Source of the DNA: Fictibacillus nanhaiensis
GTDB lineage: Bacteria; Bacillota; Bacilli; Bacillales; Fictibacillaceae
NCBI RefSeq assembly: GCF_023715445.1
Contig: NZ_JAMBOD010000009.1
Location: 87,773 to 151,772 of the forward strand
DNA: 64,000 bases
Reading direction: 5' to 3'
Position numbers and translations under genes: made by a program. The notes beneath the pieces are model-generated. The model had not been told where the DNA came from, searched no databases, and saw only the letters and a program-made list of their open reading frames with translations. This document shows, piece by piece, positions 17,956-27,281 of this stretch. Each line of letters opens with the position of its first letter. The stretch's first letter is position 1.

Positions 17956-20118
17956 CCTTGCACCTAACTCTGTGCCAAGCTCCACGAGGGAATGATTAAT
18001 TCGCCATACATAATAAAGATGATGGATCAGGTCACGCTGAGTCTGTTTTCTGCTAGGAGCGAGACGTTCAATTTGCTCACGCTCATTTTCCAGTCTGTAC
18101 ATTACTTTTTCATCCATTTCAGATTCCTTCAGCATTGCATTCAAGGTAACTATATTGTGACTCAGCTTTTCCTCAGTCTTTTCAAACACTTCCACTAATT
18201 CCTCGGGGTAGTCAAACCCTTTTCGGTAAGAAGAAGCAACAAGATGTTTCGCATAATAGTTGATTGCCGACAAAGCTGTAAACCACCGAGTCATATCGGT
18301 ATACGTTGGAGATCCAGGCCGCTGAAGAAGCGATTTGGCTTCATCTTTAATTGTTTGAAGCTTTTGATCAAGCGTAAAGGCTTTTTCAGAAAGCTCTTTA
18401 ACGTTCACATCCTCATGAAAACTCCTCACGTACTCAGTTACATAAGGTTTCAGTTCTATAAAAAATTCATTGATGGACTCGGCCACTTTCTGTTTCGTTT
18501 TCTTCGGAAAAACAAAAGTGGATACAACAAGAGCAATCAAAGCGCCGGCAATCGTGTCGGTTACACGTGCCCTTATGAGCTCAAATGTAATTCCGCCAAG
18601 CAAGATGTCATACATGAATGCGATCAGCATCGTGATGAACATACTCATGATCGTGTAGGAAACGGTAAGTAAATAAAAAGCTAAAAAGATGACCGCAAAT
18701 AGCAGGATAACTTCAATGACAGGCTGGCCAGACAGCAGTTTTGCCATTAAAAAGCCGATCACTGCTCCAATAATAGTACCAAGTGACCGCTGAAAACCTT
18801 TTGTGTAAATACGACCGATCGATTCCGTTCCAAGCAGCACGATAAAAGCGGTAAGGAGCACCCAGTACGGCTGGGTAGGTGAGATTAGCTGACCGATAAT
18901 GATCGAAAGAACGCCCGCCACTAATGCCTGATACGCTTTTTTCGTAGAAGTTTTCAAACCGGTTTCTTCTTTTGGAGTATCGTCTTCCTTAGAATCTTTC
19001 CTATTTTCTTCTGGTTCAGCTTGTACACGTGTATTAGCAAGCAAAGACTGCTGGATCGTCGTCGCACCTTCAATTACGTGATTGGCGATTGATTCAATAC
19101 GTCGAATCAAAAATACCCATCCTTTTGGCGGCTGCTCTCGATTAAGCAGGTCTAGAATCGTAAGCCGGAGCCTTTGAACCGCACGTTCTGCTTCCTCAAG
19201 ATTCTGTTCTTCAGGAAGTTTTGCGAGCACTTCTGCATCACGAAGAGCCTTGGTCGCCTGGATAAGCAGCAGCCTGATATCTTCAATCTCTAAAGCATCC
19301 GCATTTTTTAAGCTTCGGATCGAGTCAGCCAATGTTTCAACGAGCATCCCGGTATCAAAGACATACAGCCGCAGCTGCGCTTGGGTTAGACCTGGCCACA
19401 TCTCTTCTATATCTTCAGCTTTTATGTATCCGGATACGATCACCGCGTACTCTTTAAGCTTAAGTACATTCTTCTGAATTTCTTTTTTACGCTTAAGGCT
19501 GATTTCGGGATCATGCATCGCGTTAATTAATAGATTAAAGGTAAGATTGCTCTGAATATGAAAGGAACGGATACTTCTTCTCAGATTTTTAGCCGTGTCT
19601 TGAAAAAGAATAAAATTCACTACATACGCATAGATAACACCGATCGTGATACCTGCAAAAAACCAAGGCAGCTGATGGCTGTGAAGCTTTAACACAGATG
19701 AAATATATATAGTCATAAACGCAAGCATAGAAAGAGAAAAATACCGTGTCCCAAAGCGAGTCAAATAGAAAGAGCAAAAAATAATGACGATCATCAGCAC
19801 ATCAATGTAATAAGCATTACCGGATAGGGAACCAGCCGTTATTCCGAACATGGCAGAGGGAGCTAGCAGCAAGGTGGTGATCTTCATCTTTTCTTTGGCA
19901 TCATCCATAACGGCCATGATTCCCAACAATCCGACCATACCAGAAACAATGGCGGGTGAAATCACCGAATTTCCGGCTGCACGCATAATCAAAAGCGTTG
20001 TAAAAACTGATGCAATTAAGCTGATCGTCGCACGGCCAGCTTTATAAAAACGGATTTGACCGGGATCCGAAGCCAACAATCTTCCAAGCCAGTGACGCAT
20101 TCTATCTAATTGCCTCAT
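17947..20118 (-). CDS. FUSC/aromatic acid exporter-type membrane protein
   Basis: 723-residue membrane protein with two blocks of hydrophobic helices (about 25-175 and 385-530) separated and followed by long soluble helical regions. This is the architecture of FUSC/YccS/aromatic acid exporter (ArAE) proteins: IGQLISPTQPYWVLLTAFIVLLG and SIGRIYTKGFQRSLGTIIGAVIG in the second block are characteristic. These proteins export aromatic acids or fusaric acid-like compounds; substrate unknown. ATG 20118 is preceded by GGGGTGA; the frame extends to 20148 without a site. Single gene. Confidence 0.82.
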   Translation of the reverse strand: MRQLDRMRHWLGRLLASDPGQIRFYKAGRATISLIASVFTTLLIMRAAGNSVISPAIVSGMVGLLGIMAVMDDAKEKMKITTLLLAPSAMFGITAGSLSGNAYYIDVLMIVIIFCSFYLTRFGTRYFSLSMLAFMTIYISSVLKLHSHQLPWFFAGITIGVIYAYVVNFILFQDTAKNLRRSIRSFHIQSNLTFNLLINAMHDPEISLKRKKEIQKNVLKLKEYAVIVSGYIKAEDIEEMWPGLTQAQLRLYVFDTGMLVETLADSIRSLKNADALEIEDIRLLLIQATKALRDAEVLAKLPEEQNLEEAERAVQRLRLTILDLLNREQPPKGWVFLIRRIESIANHVIEGATTIQQSLLANTRVQAEPEENRKDSKEDDTPKEETGLKTSTKKAYQALVAGVLSIIIGQLISPTQPYWVLLTAFIVLLGTESIGRIYTKGFQRSLGTIIGAVIGFLMAKLLSGQPVIEVILLFAVIFLAFYLLTVSYTIMSMFITMLIAFMYDILLGGITFELIRARVTDTIAGALIALVVSTFVFPKKTKQKVAESINEFFIELKPYVTEYVRSFHEDVNVKELSEKAFTLDQKLQTIKDEAKSLLQRPGSPTYTDMTRWFTALSAINYYAKHLVASSYRKGFDYPEELVEVFEKTEEKLSHNIVTLNAMLKESEMDEKVMYRLENEREQIERLAPSRKQTQRDLIHHLYYVWRINHSLVELGTELGAREK

Positions 20119-20292
20119 CGAAATCACCCCGATTCTCCTAATTAACAATAACGATCATGCTACCATACGCTTATTTATTATCCCAAGTTATTACCTTTTA
20201 CTCCTGTAAACATGCATTCACATCATACTTGGCTAATTATTGAAAGGAATATCCTTCCAGTTGATAGAATATAGAGAGGAGGAGGTGCAGCT

Positions 20293-20793
20293 ATGAAAAA
20301 AATAATCGTAGTAACTTTACTTATTTTGTTAACCGCATGCAGCGAAAACAATAACGCCACAGTTGAACAATTAAAAGAAGACCACCCACATGTAAAGAAA
20401 GTAGCAGAAGAACTGCCGGAAAGTGTGCAGGAAAACTTAGCTGTTCCTAAAAAACTCCCTTTCAAACCTAAAAACGTGGAACTGATTTATGCGGGAGACC
20501 CGCCTGGCGATCCAAATGGCGACATTCAACATACGGAATTTATCTATGGAAAAGGTGAAGGCACGCTTTTCCAAGTCACCATGTTTCATAACAAAAAATC
20601 TAATTTTCATGATGAGGGCAAGCCTAAAACCACAAAGCTTAAAGATGGGACAAAAGTGACCATAGAAGTGGATACAAAAAATACAAAGGGAATCCGGTGG
20701 AAAAAAGATGACCTTTATTATGCCATGATGCTGATGGGTTCCGAATTCATGATAGATGATCTCTTAGAGGCTGCCGAATCTATGGAGTATTAG
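20293..20793 (+). CDS. lipoprotein, unknown function
   Basis: 166-residue exported lipoprotein. The signal peptide ends in the lipobox LTAC with Cys16. The mature part is hydrophilic with no recognised domain; YAGDPPGDPNGDIQHTEFIYGKGEGT and TKLKDGTKVTIEVDTKN suggest a compact beta-rich fold like anti-sigma or DUF4367-type lipoproteins. GGAGGAGG lies upstream. The tubby-like gene follows after 24 bases and may be cotranscribed. Confidence 0.75.
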   Translation: MKKIIVVTLLILLTACSENNNATVEQLKEDHPHVKKVAEELPESVQENLAVPKKLPFKPKNVELIYAGDPPGDPNGDIQHTEFIYGKGEGTLFQVTMFHNKKSNFHDEGKPKTTKLKDGTKVTIEVDTKNTKGIRWKKDDLYYAMMLMGSEFMIDDLLEAAESMEY

Positions 20794-20817
20794 AAATAAG
20801 GCTAAGGAGTGTTGAAC

Positions 20818-21327
20818 ATGGAAAAATGCGTATATTTTAATGATAATTTTTTCTCGTCGGGAAGAACGGATATTTATAATGTATCGCAAGAAAAGCTAGG
20901 AAATCTCGATTTAAAAAGTGCTTTTGGTTCAAGTCTGAATGTGGAGAATGAAAAAGGCGAGGTCGTGGTCGAAGGCAGTTTTCCTTTTTTGTCTGGAAGA
21001 TGGAGTATTAAACAGGCGGACGGAACCGAATTAGGCGAGGTAAAGGCGTCATTTGCTTTCTTCTCAAAGCGATATCACTATCTCACCACTCATGCCACAT
21101 ATGAAATTGAGTCACCGGCTTTTTCAAAAGAATACACCATACTTGATGAAAATAATACGGAAGTAGCGACATTCAAAAAAGTGAACGGTTTTTTTGAATC
21201 AGCTGCTTTCGAGTTAAAAAATCTTTCGGATACTCTTCTTACTGAAGAACTGATCGCGGTTGTTATGGGTGTCAATGCGATTGAAAAACGCAGGAATTCG
21301 AGTGCAGGCACAGGTGCAGCAACTTAA
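20818..21327 (+). CDS. LURP-one/tubby-like (YxjI-type) protein
   Basis: 169-residue protein with the repeated beta-strand pattern of the LURP-one-related/tubby-like fold. Seen: MEKCVYFNDNFFSSGRTDIYN, GRWSIKQADGTELGEVKASF, YTILDENNTEVATFKKVNGFF, and a hydrophobic C-terminal helix (LTEELIAVVMGVNAIEKRR). YxjI of B. subtilis has this layout. It may be membrane-associated or phospholipid-binding; no catalytic motif is visible. ATG 20818 with AAGGAG 8 bases upstream is preferred over GTG 20809. Confidence 0.65.
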   Translation: MEKCVYFNDNFFSSGRTDIYNVSQEKLGNLDLKSAFGSSLNVENEKGEVVVEGSFPFLSGRWSIKQADGTELGEVKASFAFFSKRYHYLTTHATYEIESPAFSKEYTILDENNTEVATFKKVNGFFESAAFELKNLSDTLLTEELIAVVMGVNAIEKRRNSSAGTGAAT

Positions 21328-21329
21328 TA

Positions 21330-21455
21330 ATGTGGCTTACTATCCTACAGCCCTTTAGGGAGAACGAAGAAACAACGGAGATTAAGCTATGGGATTTGAA
21401 AGAAGAGCTGGGGGATATGGATTCGGTTGATATAAGAATACTAGATTTTATGTGA
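21330..21455 (+). other. possible 41-residue gene or fragment
   Basis: Frame MWLTILQPFRENEETTEIKL followed by WDLKEELGDMDSVDIRILDF has protein-like composition but no ribosome-binding site. It starts right at the end of the tubby-like gene. It may be a fragment of a lost gene. Confidence 0.2.
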
Positions 21456-21521
21456 ATTGCGTCTAACTGATTAAACAACCAGATTAAACTAACTTGTACC
21501 CCTTAAAACAGGAGGGAGAAC

Positions 21522-22040
21522 TTGAAAAACCGTCCAGTGATTTTACTGGTTTCTGTATTCATAATTTTTTTACTGACAGCCGGGTATGTTCGATACGGTC
21601 TTTTTTGGAACTATCTGTATATTAAACAAGAATTTCAAGATTACCTTGAATATAAGTACGATATGCCTGTTATTATCAAAGATGTTAGTTTTGAAATGTT
21701 CCATAACGAGTACCATGGTTATGCTTATTTCGAAGAAAAGCCTAAAGTTGTATTCCATGTGGGTCAAAGCGGAGAGAACAAAGAGATCACGGATGCATAT
21801 GAATATGAATCTTATGGAGCAACGGCTACGTCTGATATAAAATCAATCGCGAATAAACTTTTACCAGACAACCAACACGCTAGAGCGGAAATAATCGATA
21901 TGGCCAGAAAAGAAATAGAAGTTGTCATCTGGTATGACAATAATATTAAAGAGGAAACAGAAGAGATGCTATTAACTGCAATTACGAAAAAAGGATACGT
22001 TGTTAAAAACATCTACATTACAAATGATTACGAAAAGTAA
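21522..22040 (+). CDS. single-pass membrane protein, unknown function
   Basis: 172-residue protein with one N-terminal membrane segment (about 5-25) and an extracytoplasmic domain that I do not recognise. A TTG start at 21522 follows AGGAGGGAGAAC. The domain alternates strand and helix (YDMPVIIKDVSFEMFHNEYHG; EVVIWYDNNIKEETEEMLLTAITKKGY). A general resemblance to small DUF3139-like proteins is possible but weak. A terminator lies about 140 bases downstream. Confidence 0.65.
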   Translation: MKNRPVILLVSVFIIFLLTAGYVRYGLFWNYLYIKQEFQDYLEYKYDMPVIIKDVSFEMFHNEYHGYAYFEEKPKVVFHVGQSGENKEITDAYEYESYGATATSDIKSIANKLLPDNQHARAEIIDMARKEIEVVIWYDNNIKEETEEMLLTAITKKGYVVKNIYITNDYEK

Positions 22041-22176
22041 CGCTAGTATGTTTTGCCAAAGCAATAAAAAAGAACTCTGTTGAAAAATAACGGGTTCTCA
22101 TTTGGAAGAGAAAATCGTAATTCGAAATCCTTTTAGCAGGTGAATTCGCATCTTAATTGGATGTGTAAATAACATC

Positions 22177-22208
22177 AAAAACGACCAGATATGTCTGGTC
22201 GTTTTCTA
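22177..22208. terminator. symmetric hairpin terminator between convergent genes
   Basis: AAAACGACCAGA/TCTGGTCGTTTT with a 4-base TATG loop; works in both directions. Confidence 0.8.
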
Positions 22209-22319
22209 ATACCCTTATTCCATTAAAGCACCCGATCGTTGAATAATTCAGATCTTCAGTTAAAATGAGCATGAGCATCTTATAGAAATATTTGAAAGAG
22301 GATTCAAGGGAAAGTGTGT

Positions 22320-22715
22320 TTATTTAGCCAACCATCGATAAAATTTCCATATAAGGAACATAAAGATGATGTATCCGAAAAAGGAATAAGAATGATACCA
22401 TGCTTCGCTATGAGTAAACCATCCTAATTTCTCAAAAAACTGTTCGGAAATACCTATACAAAGCCCAATTAAAATAAATAACAGAATTCTTAAAAGTGGA
22501 GGCAAGGTTTTTGTGATCCTTAAAAAAAGAACTGTAAAGATGGGTAATATGATTAATGTAAAAGCGATATTGATGGTAAACACATCCGGGAATTGTCTTG
22601 CAGGAAAGGCATACATTTGATTTCCGACAAATATTAAGTCCAAATATGTTCCAATAAAAGAAGAGAAAATAATGGTAGCTATAACAGCTCTTTGATTGTT
22701 ACATTTCTTCTGCAT
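22320..22715 (-). CDS. CBO0543-like multi-pass membrane protein
   Basis: 131-residue protein with four hydrophobic segments, beginning MQKKCNNQRAVIATIIFSSF and containing GTYLDLIFVGNQMYAFPARQFPDVF, a pattern I associate with CBO0543-family membrane proteins of Bacillaceae. The start is uncertain: ATG 22715 and ATG 22733 both lie near the end of the DUF2515 gene, and neither has a strong ribosome-binding site, so translational coupling is likely. Function unknown. Confidence 0.6.
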   Translation of the reverse strand: MQKKCNNQRAVIATIIFSSFIGTYLDLIFVGNQMYAFPARQFPDVFTINIAFTLIILPIFTVLFLRITKTLPPLLRILLFILIGLCIGISEQFFEKLGWFTHSEAWYHSYSFFGYIIFMFLIWKFYRWLAK

Positions 22716-23889
22716 CTTCGCGGAGGAGCACATTTTTTTTGGCCAGAATAGCAAGTTCAATTTTTTCAAGTGTTTTGCAGTATTCATCATAAATTTCCCC
22801 ATCTGAAGGCTCTCCCTTATCGATTAAGTAGTCCATGATATACCAGTCCTTAAACCAGTCTTCGCTTTCTGGATCCTCGTGATTAACATCTTTCCATGCA
22901 TATATTAATTGAGGACTATATAAACGATGTGCGCCTTTTCTTAATTGGCCTTTTTTTGTCCGCCGTTTATAAAAGGCACGGGAGAACAACTCGTTTATAT
23001 CCGAAAACAAATGCGGCCAGTAGTCTTTTCTGGAACCGGTATGAGGACTATCATGTGCCCAATCGACTACTCCTGATAAAATGTTCTCCCGACAAAACAA
23101 CAGTGAATATAATCGTTTGCCCAGCAATATCCGTTCATGAAGCGAGGTGAAGTGCTTCATTGTATCACCGATTAACAATGTTTCTCGTTTAGTCTCATCT
23201 TTATAAAATGGGAAAAGAATATGATTTAAGGAAAAGAAATCATAAAGTTTAAATCCAATGCTATTTAGTACAGTCTTTTTAAAATCTACATTTTGAATGA
23301 CACTTTTTTCTAAATGGCTTTGTTCATTGATAACAGTGGCAATGGCTAACGTATAGCGGTCGCCGGTTTTCCAAAAATGGTTCCACATCGTTTCCATAAA
23401 CGTTGACACATTGAAAAAAGGTAGGAGATGAAAAAGTTTTTTTGTTCTTTTGACACTTTGTTCATACAACAAAAATTGTGGATATATATCCTGGAAGATT
23501 AACCAGTTTCCTCGCTCCAAAAAAGAAAAGTAGGTGAGCTGATCTTTTTCCGACAATAGTCTTGTATATAACTCCCCTTTTAAATCCGCCATGTTCCAAC
23601 CACCATTACGCGATACCATATGTCCAAGCAGTGCCCAGTGGATTTCTGGGTATCGAAGGTAAAACTGATAATAGGCATTTGTCCGTGTTACATTATTTCT
23701 GTTTTTTTGTCTTGTATGTTCTTTTATATCATGAATCAGTTTTGCCTCATCTTTCTTTAAATCCAATAATGTTATGGAGGCTTGTTTGCCTTTACTTTTT
23801 TTCTTTAATTCATGTTTGACATCTAAAAGAGAATACGGAATCGACTTGGAAGTATTATTCCATTTTCTTTTCCGATCGTTATTGTACAT
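22699..23889 (-). CDS. DUF2515 (YppC-like) protein
   Basis: 396-residue soluble protein of the DUF2515 family as in B. subtilis YppC. Landmarks: TRTNAYYQFYLRYPEIHWALLGHMVSRNGGWNMADLKGE, SFLERGNWLIFQDIYPQFLLYE, and HRLYSPQLIYAWKDVNHED. It is rich in aromatic and charged residues and has no membrane segment. ATG 23889 has GGAGG seven bases upstream; the frame extends to 23910 but that start lies before the site. Its 3' end overlaps the following membrane gene. Biochemical role unknown. Confidence 0.78.
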   Translation of the reverse strand: MYNNDRKRKWNNTSKSIPYSLLDVKHELKKKSKGKQASITLLDLKKDEAKLIHDIKEHTRQKNRNNVTRTNAYYQFYLRYPEIHWALLGHMVSRNGGWNMADLKGELYTRLLSEKDQLTYFSFLERGNWLIFQDIYPQFLLYEQSVKRTKKLFHLLPFFNVSTFMETMWNHFWKTGDRYTLAIATVINEQSHLEKSVIQNVDFKKTVLNSIGFKLYDFFSLNHILFPFYKDETKRETLLIGDTMKHFTSLHERILLGKRLYSLLFCRENILSGVVDWAHDSPHTGSRKDYWPHLFSDINELFSRAFYKRRTKKGQLRKGAHRLYSPQLIYAWKDVNHEDPESEDWFKDWYIMDYLIDKGEPSDGEIYDEYCKTLEKIELAILAKKNVLLREDAEEM

Positions 23890-24238
23890 CCTTCTTCCTC
23901 CCACTAACATGAATGTTGTTCATTCTAGGACAAATAGGTTAATGTGGGCGTACTTTTAGATGATAAATTTACAATCTATTCAATAAAAATGAATCTTCTA
24001 CTCTTCTACTCTATTAGTAATTAAAGGGCTACAATCATTTTATTACAAACAACAAGAATAAATGATGATCGTTTTTCCACGTTTCTTTATGATTAAATGT
24101 TTGTAGCTGTTCCACTATCTGGCCAATTAATAAAGAAGGGTGCATTTCTAATTACAGAAATGCACCTGTTAGGTGAAAAAGGGTTCTTCTATATTTTTTA
24201 CTTAAAGGATGTATTGAAAGGATACCTATTTTAGTTTC
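23890..24238. other. intergenic region with one hairpin of the GTGCATTTCT family
   Basis: No gene supported. At 24139-24166 a perfect 11-bp stem GGTGCATTTCT/AGAAATGCACC with a 6-base loop shares its core with the dispersed hairpin family seen at 27.9-54.2 kb, but it lacks a T tail. It may serve the GDPD gene ending at 24239 or be a degenerate copy. Confidence 0.55.
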
Positions 24239-25324
24239 TCACTGGACAGGAGCCGGGTACTTCCTAGGGAGTTCGAGACCACGCTGTTCCATAACCTGAC
24301 GCAGCTGATCCGGGAAGTCAGTGATCAGTCCGTCAACCCCATCATCCATGAGCTTGTTCATGGTAGGCTGGTCATTGACCGTCCACGGGATGACCTTCAT
24401 GCCAGCCTTGTGAGCGTCTCGAACCATATTTTTTGTCACATAAGGCTCATAGTTCTCCTCTGTGATTTTTCCGTTCTGCGGGAAACCGTGCACAGGAGAA
24501 ATGGCGTCGGCACCGAACGAGCTTGCCGCAGCCACAAGATCGCCTCCGAAGTCGTCGATATCGATCCCGCCTAGCCACGGGGATGCCCCAGGCTGGCCAG
24601 GCTGAAGGAACTGCGGACCGTTAGTCAAAGCAACAATGGGCAAGCGTGGTTCGACCTCGCGCATGCGCATGAGGGCGCTCCAATCGAAGCTTTGGACCGA
24701 CACTCGGTCAAGCATCCCCGCCTCTCGAACTTCATGAGCGACGATTTGTACGAACTCTTCCCGTGGAGCTGTCTGTTCAGGTGCCCCGGCTTCCACTTTT
24801 GTCTCGATGTTCATCCATACCTTATCTGCTTGGTAATGTTTAACGAGATCAAATACCTCGCTCAGCAGTGGCATCTTGGCGCCCGGGCTCTTTTGCTGTT
24901 CTGGGTACTGTGGTAATGTCTGCGAACCACAGTCCAGCGTGCGCACCTGAGCAAGAGTGAGATCCTTTATGTACTTGCCGACGTAAGGATACTCAGGATC
25001 ATTCTCGAAAGCAGCGCCCGTGTCCTGACATTTGGCACCTGAGATTTTTCGATCGTGTGTGACTACAGCTTGGTGATCTTCCGTGATCTGTACGTCGAGC
25101 TCAAGTGTTCTCACTCCGATTTCAAGGGCCCGTGAGAACGAAGCGATTGTGGACTCGACAGTGAGTCCGAGTCCTCCACGATGTGCTTGCAAGTCGAACT
25201 CTTCAGTTTTACTTTTGATTTGCTTTTGATCTTTATCTTCCGCTCTTACTTCATGGAGATTTGCTAAACTAGTAATCCCCATAGTAGTTATTACAGCAAT
25301 AGGTAATAGTTTTCTCTTCAACAT
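24239..25324 (-). CDS. secreted glycerophosphodiester phosphodiesterase
   Basis: 361-residue exported enzyme hydrolysing glycerophosphodiesters. Signal peptide (about 1-28, ending VRA), then a GDPD TIM barrel: H48-R49 (QAHRGG), E75 and D77 (ELDVQ), H90 (VTHDR), and Glu in MNIETKV. The codons of the mature part are strikingly GC-rich (41 G/C of 60 bases at 24541-24600), while the signal-peptide end (25200-25324) is AT-rich like the neighbours. The body resembles actinobacterial secreted GDPDs (AKCQDTGAAFENDPEYPYVG), which suggests acquisition of the catalytic part. Ribosome-binding site GGGGG is distant. Single gene. Confidence 0.88.
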   Translation of the reverse strand: MLKRKLLPIAVITTMGITSLANLHEVRAEDKDQKQIKSKTEEFDLQAHRGGLGLTVESTIASFSRALEIGVRTLELDVQITEDHQAVVTHDRKISGAKCQDTGAAFENDPEYPYVGKYIKDLTLAQVRTLDCGSQTLPQYPEQQKSPGAKMPLLSEVFDLVKHYQADKVWMNIETKVEAGAPEQTAPREEFVQIVAHEVREAGMLDRVSVQSFDWSALMRMREVEPRLPIVALTNGPQFLQPGQPGASPWLGGIDIDDFGGDLVAAASSFGADAISPVHGFPQNGKITEENYEPYVTKNMVRDAHKAGMKVIPWTVNDQPTMNKLMDDGVDGLITDFPDQLRQVMEQRGLELPRKYPAPVQ

Positions 25325-25478
25325 ATTTTTTAACCCCCAAGTGAATTTATCAAGCTTTTTAACTGTAAAACTTAATTATTAACTTGGCGTTAAAACTATC
25401 TTAAAGAAATGTAAAGAGACCTGATTAATGGAGATAAAATGGTTAGCGGGTTACTGCATAATTAATCTCGAGTAAAAC

Positions 25479-25520
25479 AAAAAACGGTGCGAATTCGTAT
25501 GTGAATTCCACCGCTTTTTG
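25479..25520 (-). terminator. terminator after the secreted 181-residue gene
   Basis: Stem CGGTG.GAATTC/GAATTC..CCG flanked by A-rich and T-rich runs; ends the minus-strand gene at 25547. Confidence 0.75.
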
Positions 25521-25546
25521 TGATTTATTGCTTTTCTGCACATTAT

Positions 25547-26092
25547 TTAGTGCGATTTGATTTTTGTTTCGAGTTGTTTGATCGTTAATTGATCTAACTC
25601 CGGAAACCCTTCATCTTCCAGGGCAATCGTTTTTCCTTCATAGATGGGATAGACTCCTTGCCATCCCCCGACAATCGTATAAAGTTTTGTTCCGGGAAAG
25701 GGTTTTAGAAAGCAAACATACCGGCCTTCAGCCATCGGTCCCGGGTAAACTTTATTGAAAGGATTTGAGGGTTCAGGAAGAGGTTCAATTCCCGTTGATA
25801 ATACGGAGACGATCTGTTCATTCGTTCCCTTTAAATATTGTTCAACATGAAAGCTTTGTACAAAATTAACGAGTTTCCCGCCTTGTACAGATTTTTCTAA
25901 CGGCAGTTTCTGATGAGAAGTATCGAACCAACCATAACCAACTAATGTTGAACCGTTTACTAAACCTTTAATATTTGCGAGACGCTTTATATTTACGGTC
26001 TGTTTTGGAATCACATTATTATCCGCCTGAACAGTTAGATGAAACGTAAAAAACAAACATATACAGATTAGAAACTTAGACCATACTTTCAT
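25547..26092 (-). CDS. secreted protein, unknown function
   Basis: 181-residue protein with a clear signal peptide (1-23, ending VQA). The mature domain is not recognised. Visible segments include LVGYGWFDTSHQKLPL, YLKGTNEQIVSVLSTGIEPLPEPSN and EGRYVCFLKPFPGTKLYTIVGG, a beta-rich pattern. Single gene between a weak promoter region and a terminator. Confidence 0.7.
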   Translation of the reverse strand: MKVWSKFLICICLFFTFHLTVQADNNVIPKQTVNIKRLANIKGLVNGSTLVGYGWFDTSHQKLPLEKSVQGGKLVNFVQSFHVEQYLKGTNEQIVSVLSTGIEPLPEPSNPFNKVYPGPMAEGRYVCFLKPFPGTKLYTIVGGWQGVYPIYEGKTIALEDEGFPELDQLTIKQLETKIKSH

Positions 26093-26178
26093 TCAATCAC
26101 CTCATAACATATTATTGTGGCCTTTACTAGTGTTTAACTGCGATCCGATTTTTTATGTAAAGAAAATGGGGAAAATTG

Positions 26179-26412
26179 ATGGCTCGGCAAAATCGAACTT
26201 TTGTTACAGAAAAGGACGCATTTCTCAAAGAAGGAGAAGTGCTCTTTTTAATTGAATTAAAGGAAAGCAGTGTAGGTAAAAAAGAAGATTCTTTTATGCC
26301 AATCATCAAAGACATTCAGCTTTTAAGTCCAAAAAACAAAGAACGTAACTGGCCATTATTTCACGAAAGAAGTGCAGAGGAGTTTAACTGGGTCAATGGG
26401 ATACATAATTAA
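26179..26412 (+). CDS. small hypothetical protein
   Basis: 77-residue hydrophilic protein (MARQNRTFVTEKDAFLKEGE start; NWPLFHERSAEEFNWVNGIHN end) with GGGG seven bases before ATG 26179. No family recognised. It converges with the YqjF-type gene; the two stops are three bases apart. Confidence 0.5.
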   Translation: MARQNRTFVTEKDAFLKEGEVLFLIELKESSVGKKEDSFMPIIKDIQLLSPKNKERNWPLFHERSAEEFNWVNGIHN

Positions 26413-26415
26413 AGC

Positions 26416-27165
26416 TTAAGTTTCAATACGATGTATTGGCCAAAAGAGTACTTTTTGTGATTCTGAATAGTGGAGTAGAGGACTAGAATTAATTACGTCT
26501 ATATCAAGAGCAGAAAGCAGGGTGTTTTTACTGAATTCTGCCTCCGCTTTTTGAAGGGACCATGGAAGATGATGGATATCTTCATAATAAAGATCACCTT
26601 TATGAGTCGTATAAAAGCGGTAACGCTCTGTCAGCCAATACTCCATCGTTTCTTTTTGATGATGATAGCGTTTAGTAACAGGATGGTACCGAGCGACCAT
26701 TTCTGCGTTTTGATTAGAGCTTTTTCTAGTGCTTTTGAATTCAACATCGTCTTTATTTAGAGTAATCTGCATCTTGGCGTAATAATAAGGGAGATGAAAG
26801 AAAGTTCTCGCGGATAAAACAGCAAGTTGATGATCCGCATCTAAGCTGAAGAAATAGATACCTGGTATGCCTTTATACGTTACGTATGTCCTCACATTTA
26901 ATTCAGGAAATGCACTCGACAAAGGAATAGGAGGTAAATTTCTTAATCGTAAATTATTTAAATAAAATGGCAATATACCAATCCACGCCTTTTGGTTATA
27001 CATATCAATTTCCAATTGATCAGGTATTTTGTCGCGAATAGATCCTACGGATATAGGCCAATGGGCAAACAACACATGATTCCATGTTTGTGTCATGATC
27101 CATGGACCTTTTGGCAGAGGAAAAGGCCGATGTTCAGTCTGTTTTAAAAGGTTGTTATTAAACAT
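26416..27165 (-). CDS. YqjF-type DUF2071 protein
   Basis: 249-residue protein of the DUF2071 family. Typical features: WNHVLFAHWPISVGSIRDKIP (family start), AWIGILPFYLNNLRLRNLPPIP, LNVRTYVTYKGIPGIYFFSLDAD, and the C-terminal LHYSESQKVLFWPIHRI. Length and motif order match B. subtilis YqjF. The fold is acetoacetate-decarboxylase-like in related proteins, but no activity is established. Single gene. Confidence 0.82.
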   Translation of the reverse strand: MFNNNLLKQTEHRPFPLPKGPWIMTQTWNHVLFAHWPISVGSIRDKIPDQLEIDMYNQKAWIGILPFYLNNLRLRNLPPIPLSSAFPELNVRTYVTYKGIPGIYFFSLDADHQLAVLSARTFFHLPYYYAKMQITLNKDDVEFKSTRKSSNQNAEMVARYHPVTKRYHHQKETMEYWLTERYRFYTTHKGDLYYEDIHHLPWSLQKAEAEFSKNTLLSALDIDVINSSPLLHYSESQKVLFWPIHRIET

Positions 27166-27281
27166 ATATGGACTCTCTCCCTTTTTTTCAACTCCCTTAT
27201 TTATTTTCCCGATTTTTCTCTTATATATCCTTTTTGCATAAACTTATAGATTGTAAAGCCTAAAGAAAGGGTTGATGAAGA

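Noticed and set aside
17784..17999. 71-codon plus-strand frame upstream of the FUSC gene end
   Set aside because: No ribosome-binding site, low-complexity content and overlap with a terminator.
18244..18672. 142-codon plus-strand frame
   Set aside because: Lies wholly opposite the FUSC-type gene and shows no coding features.
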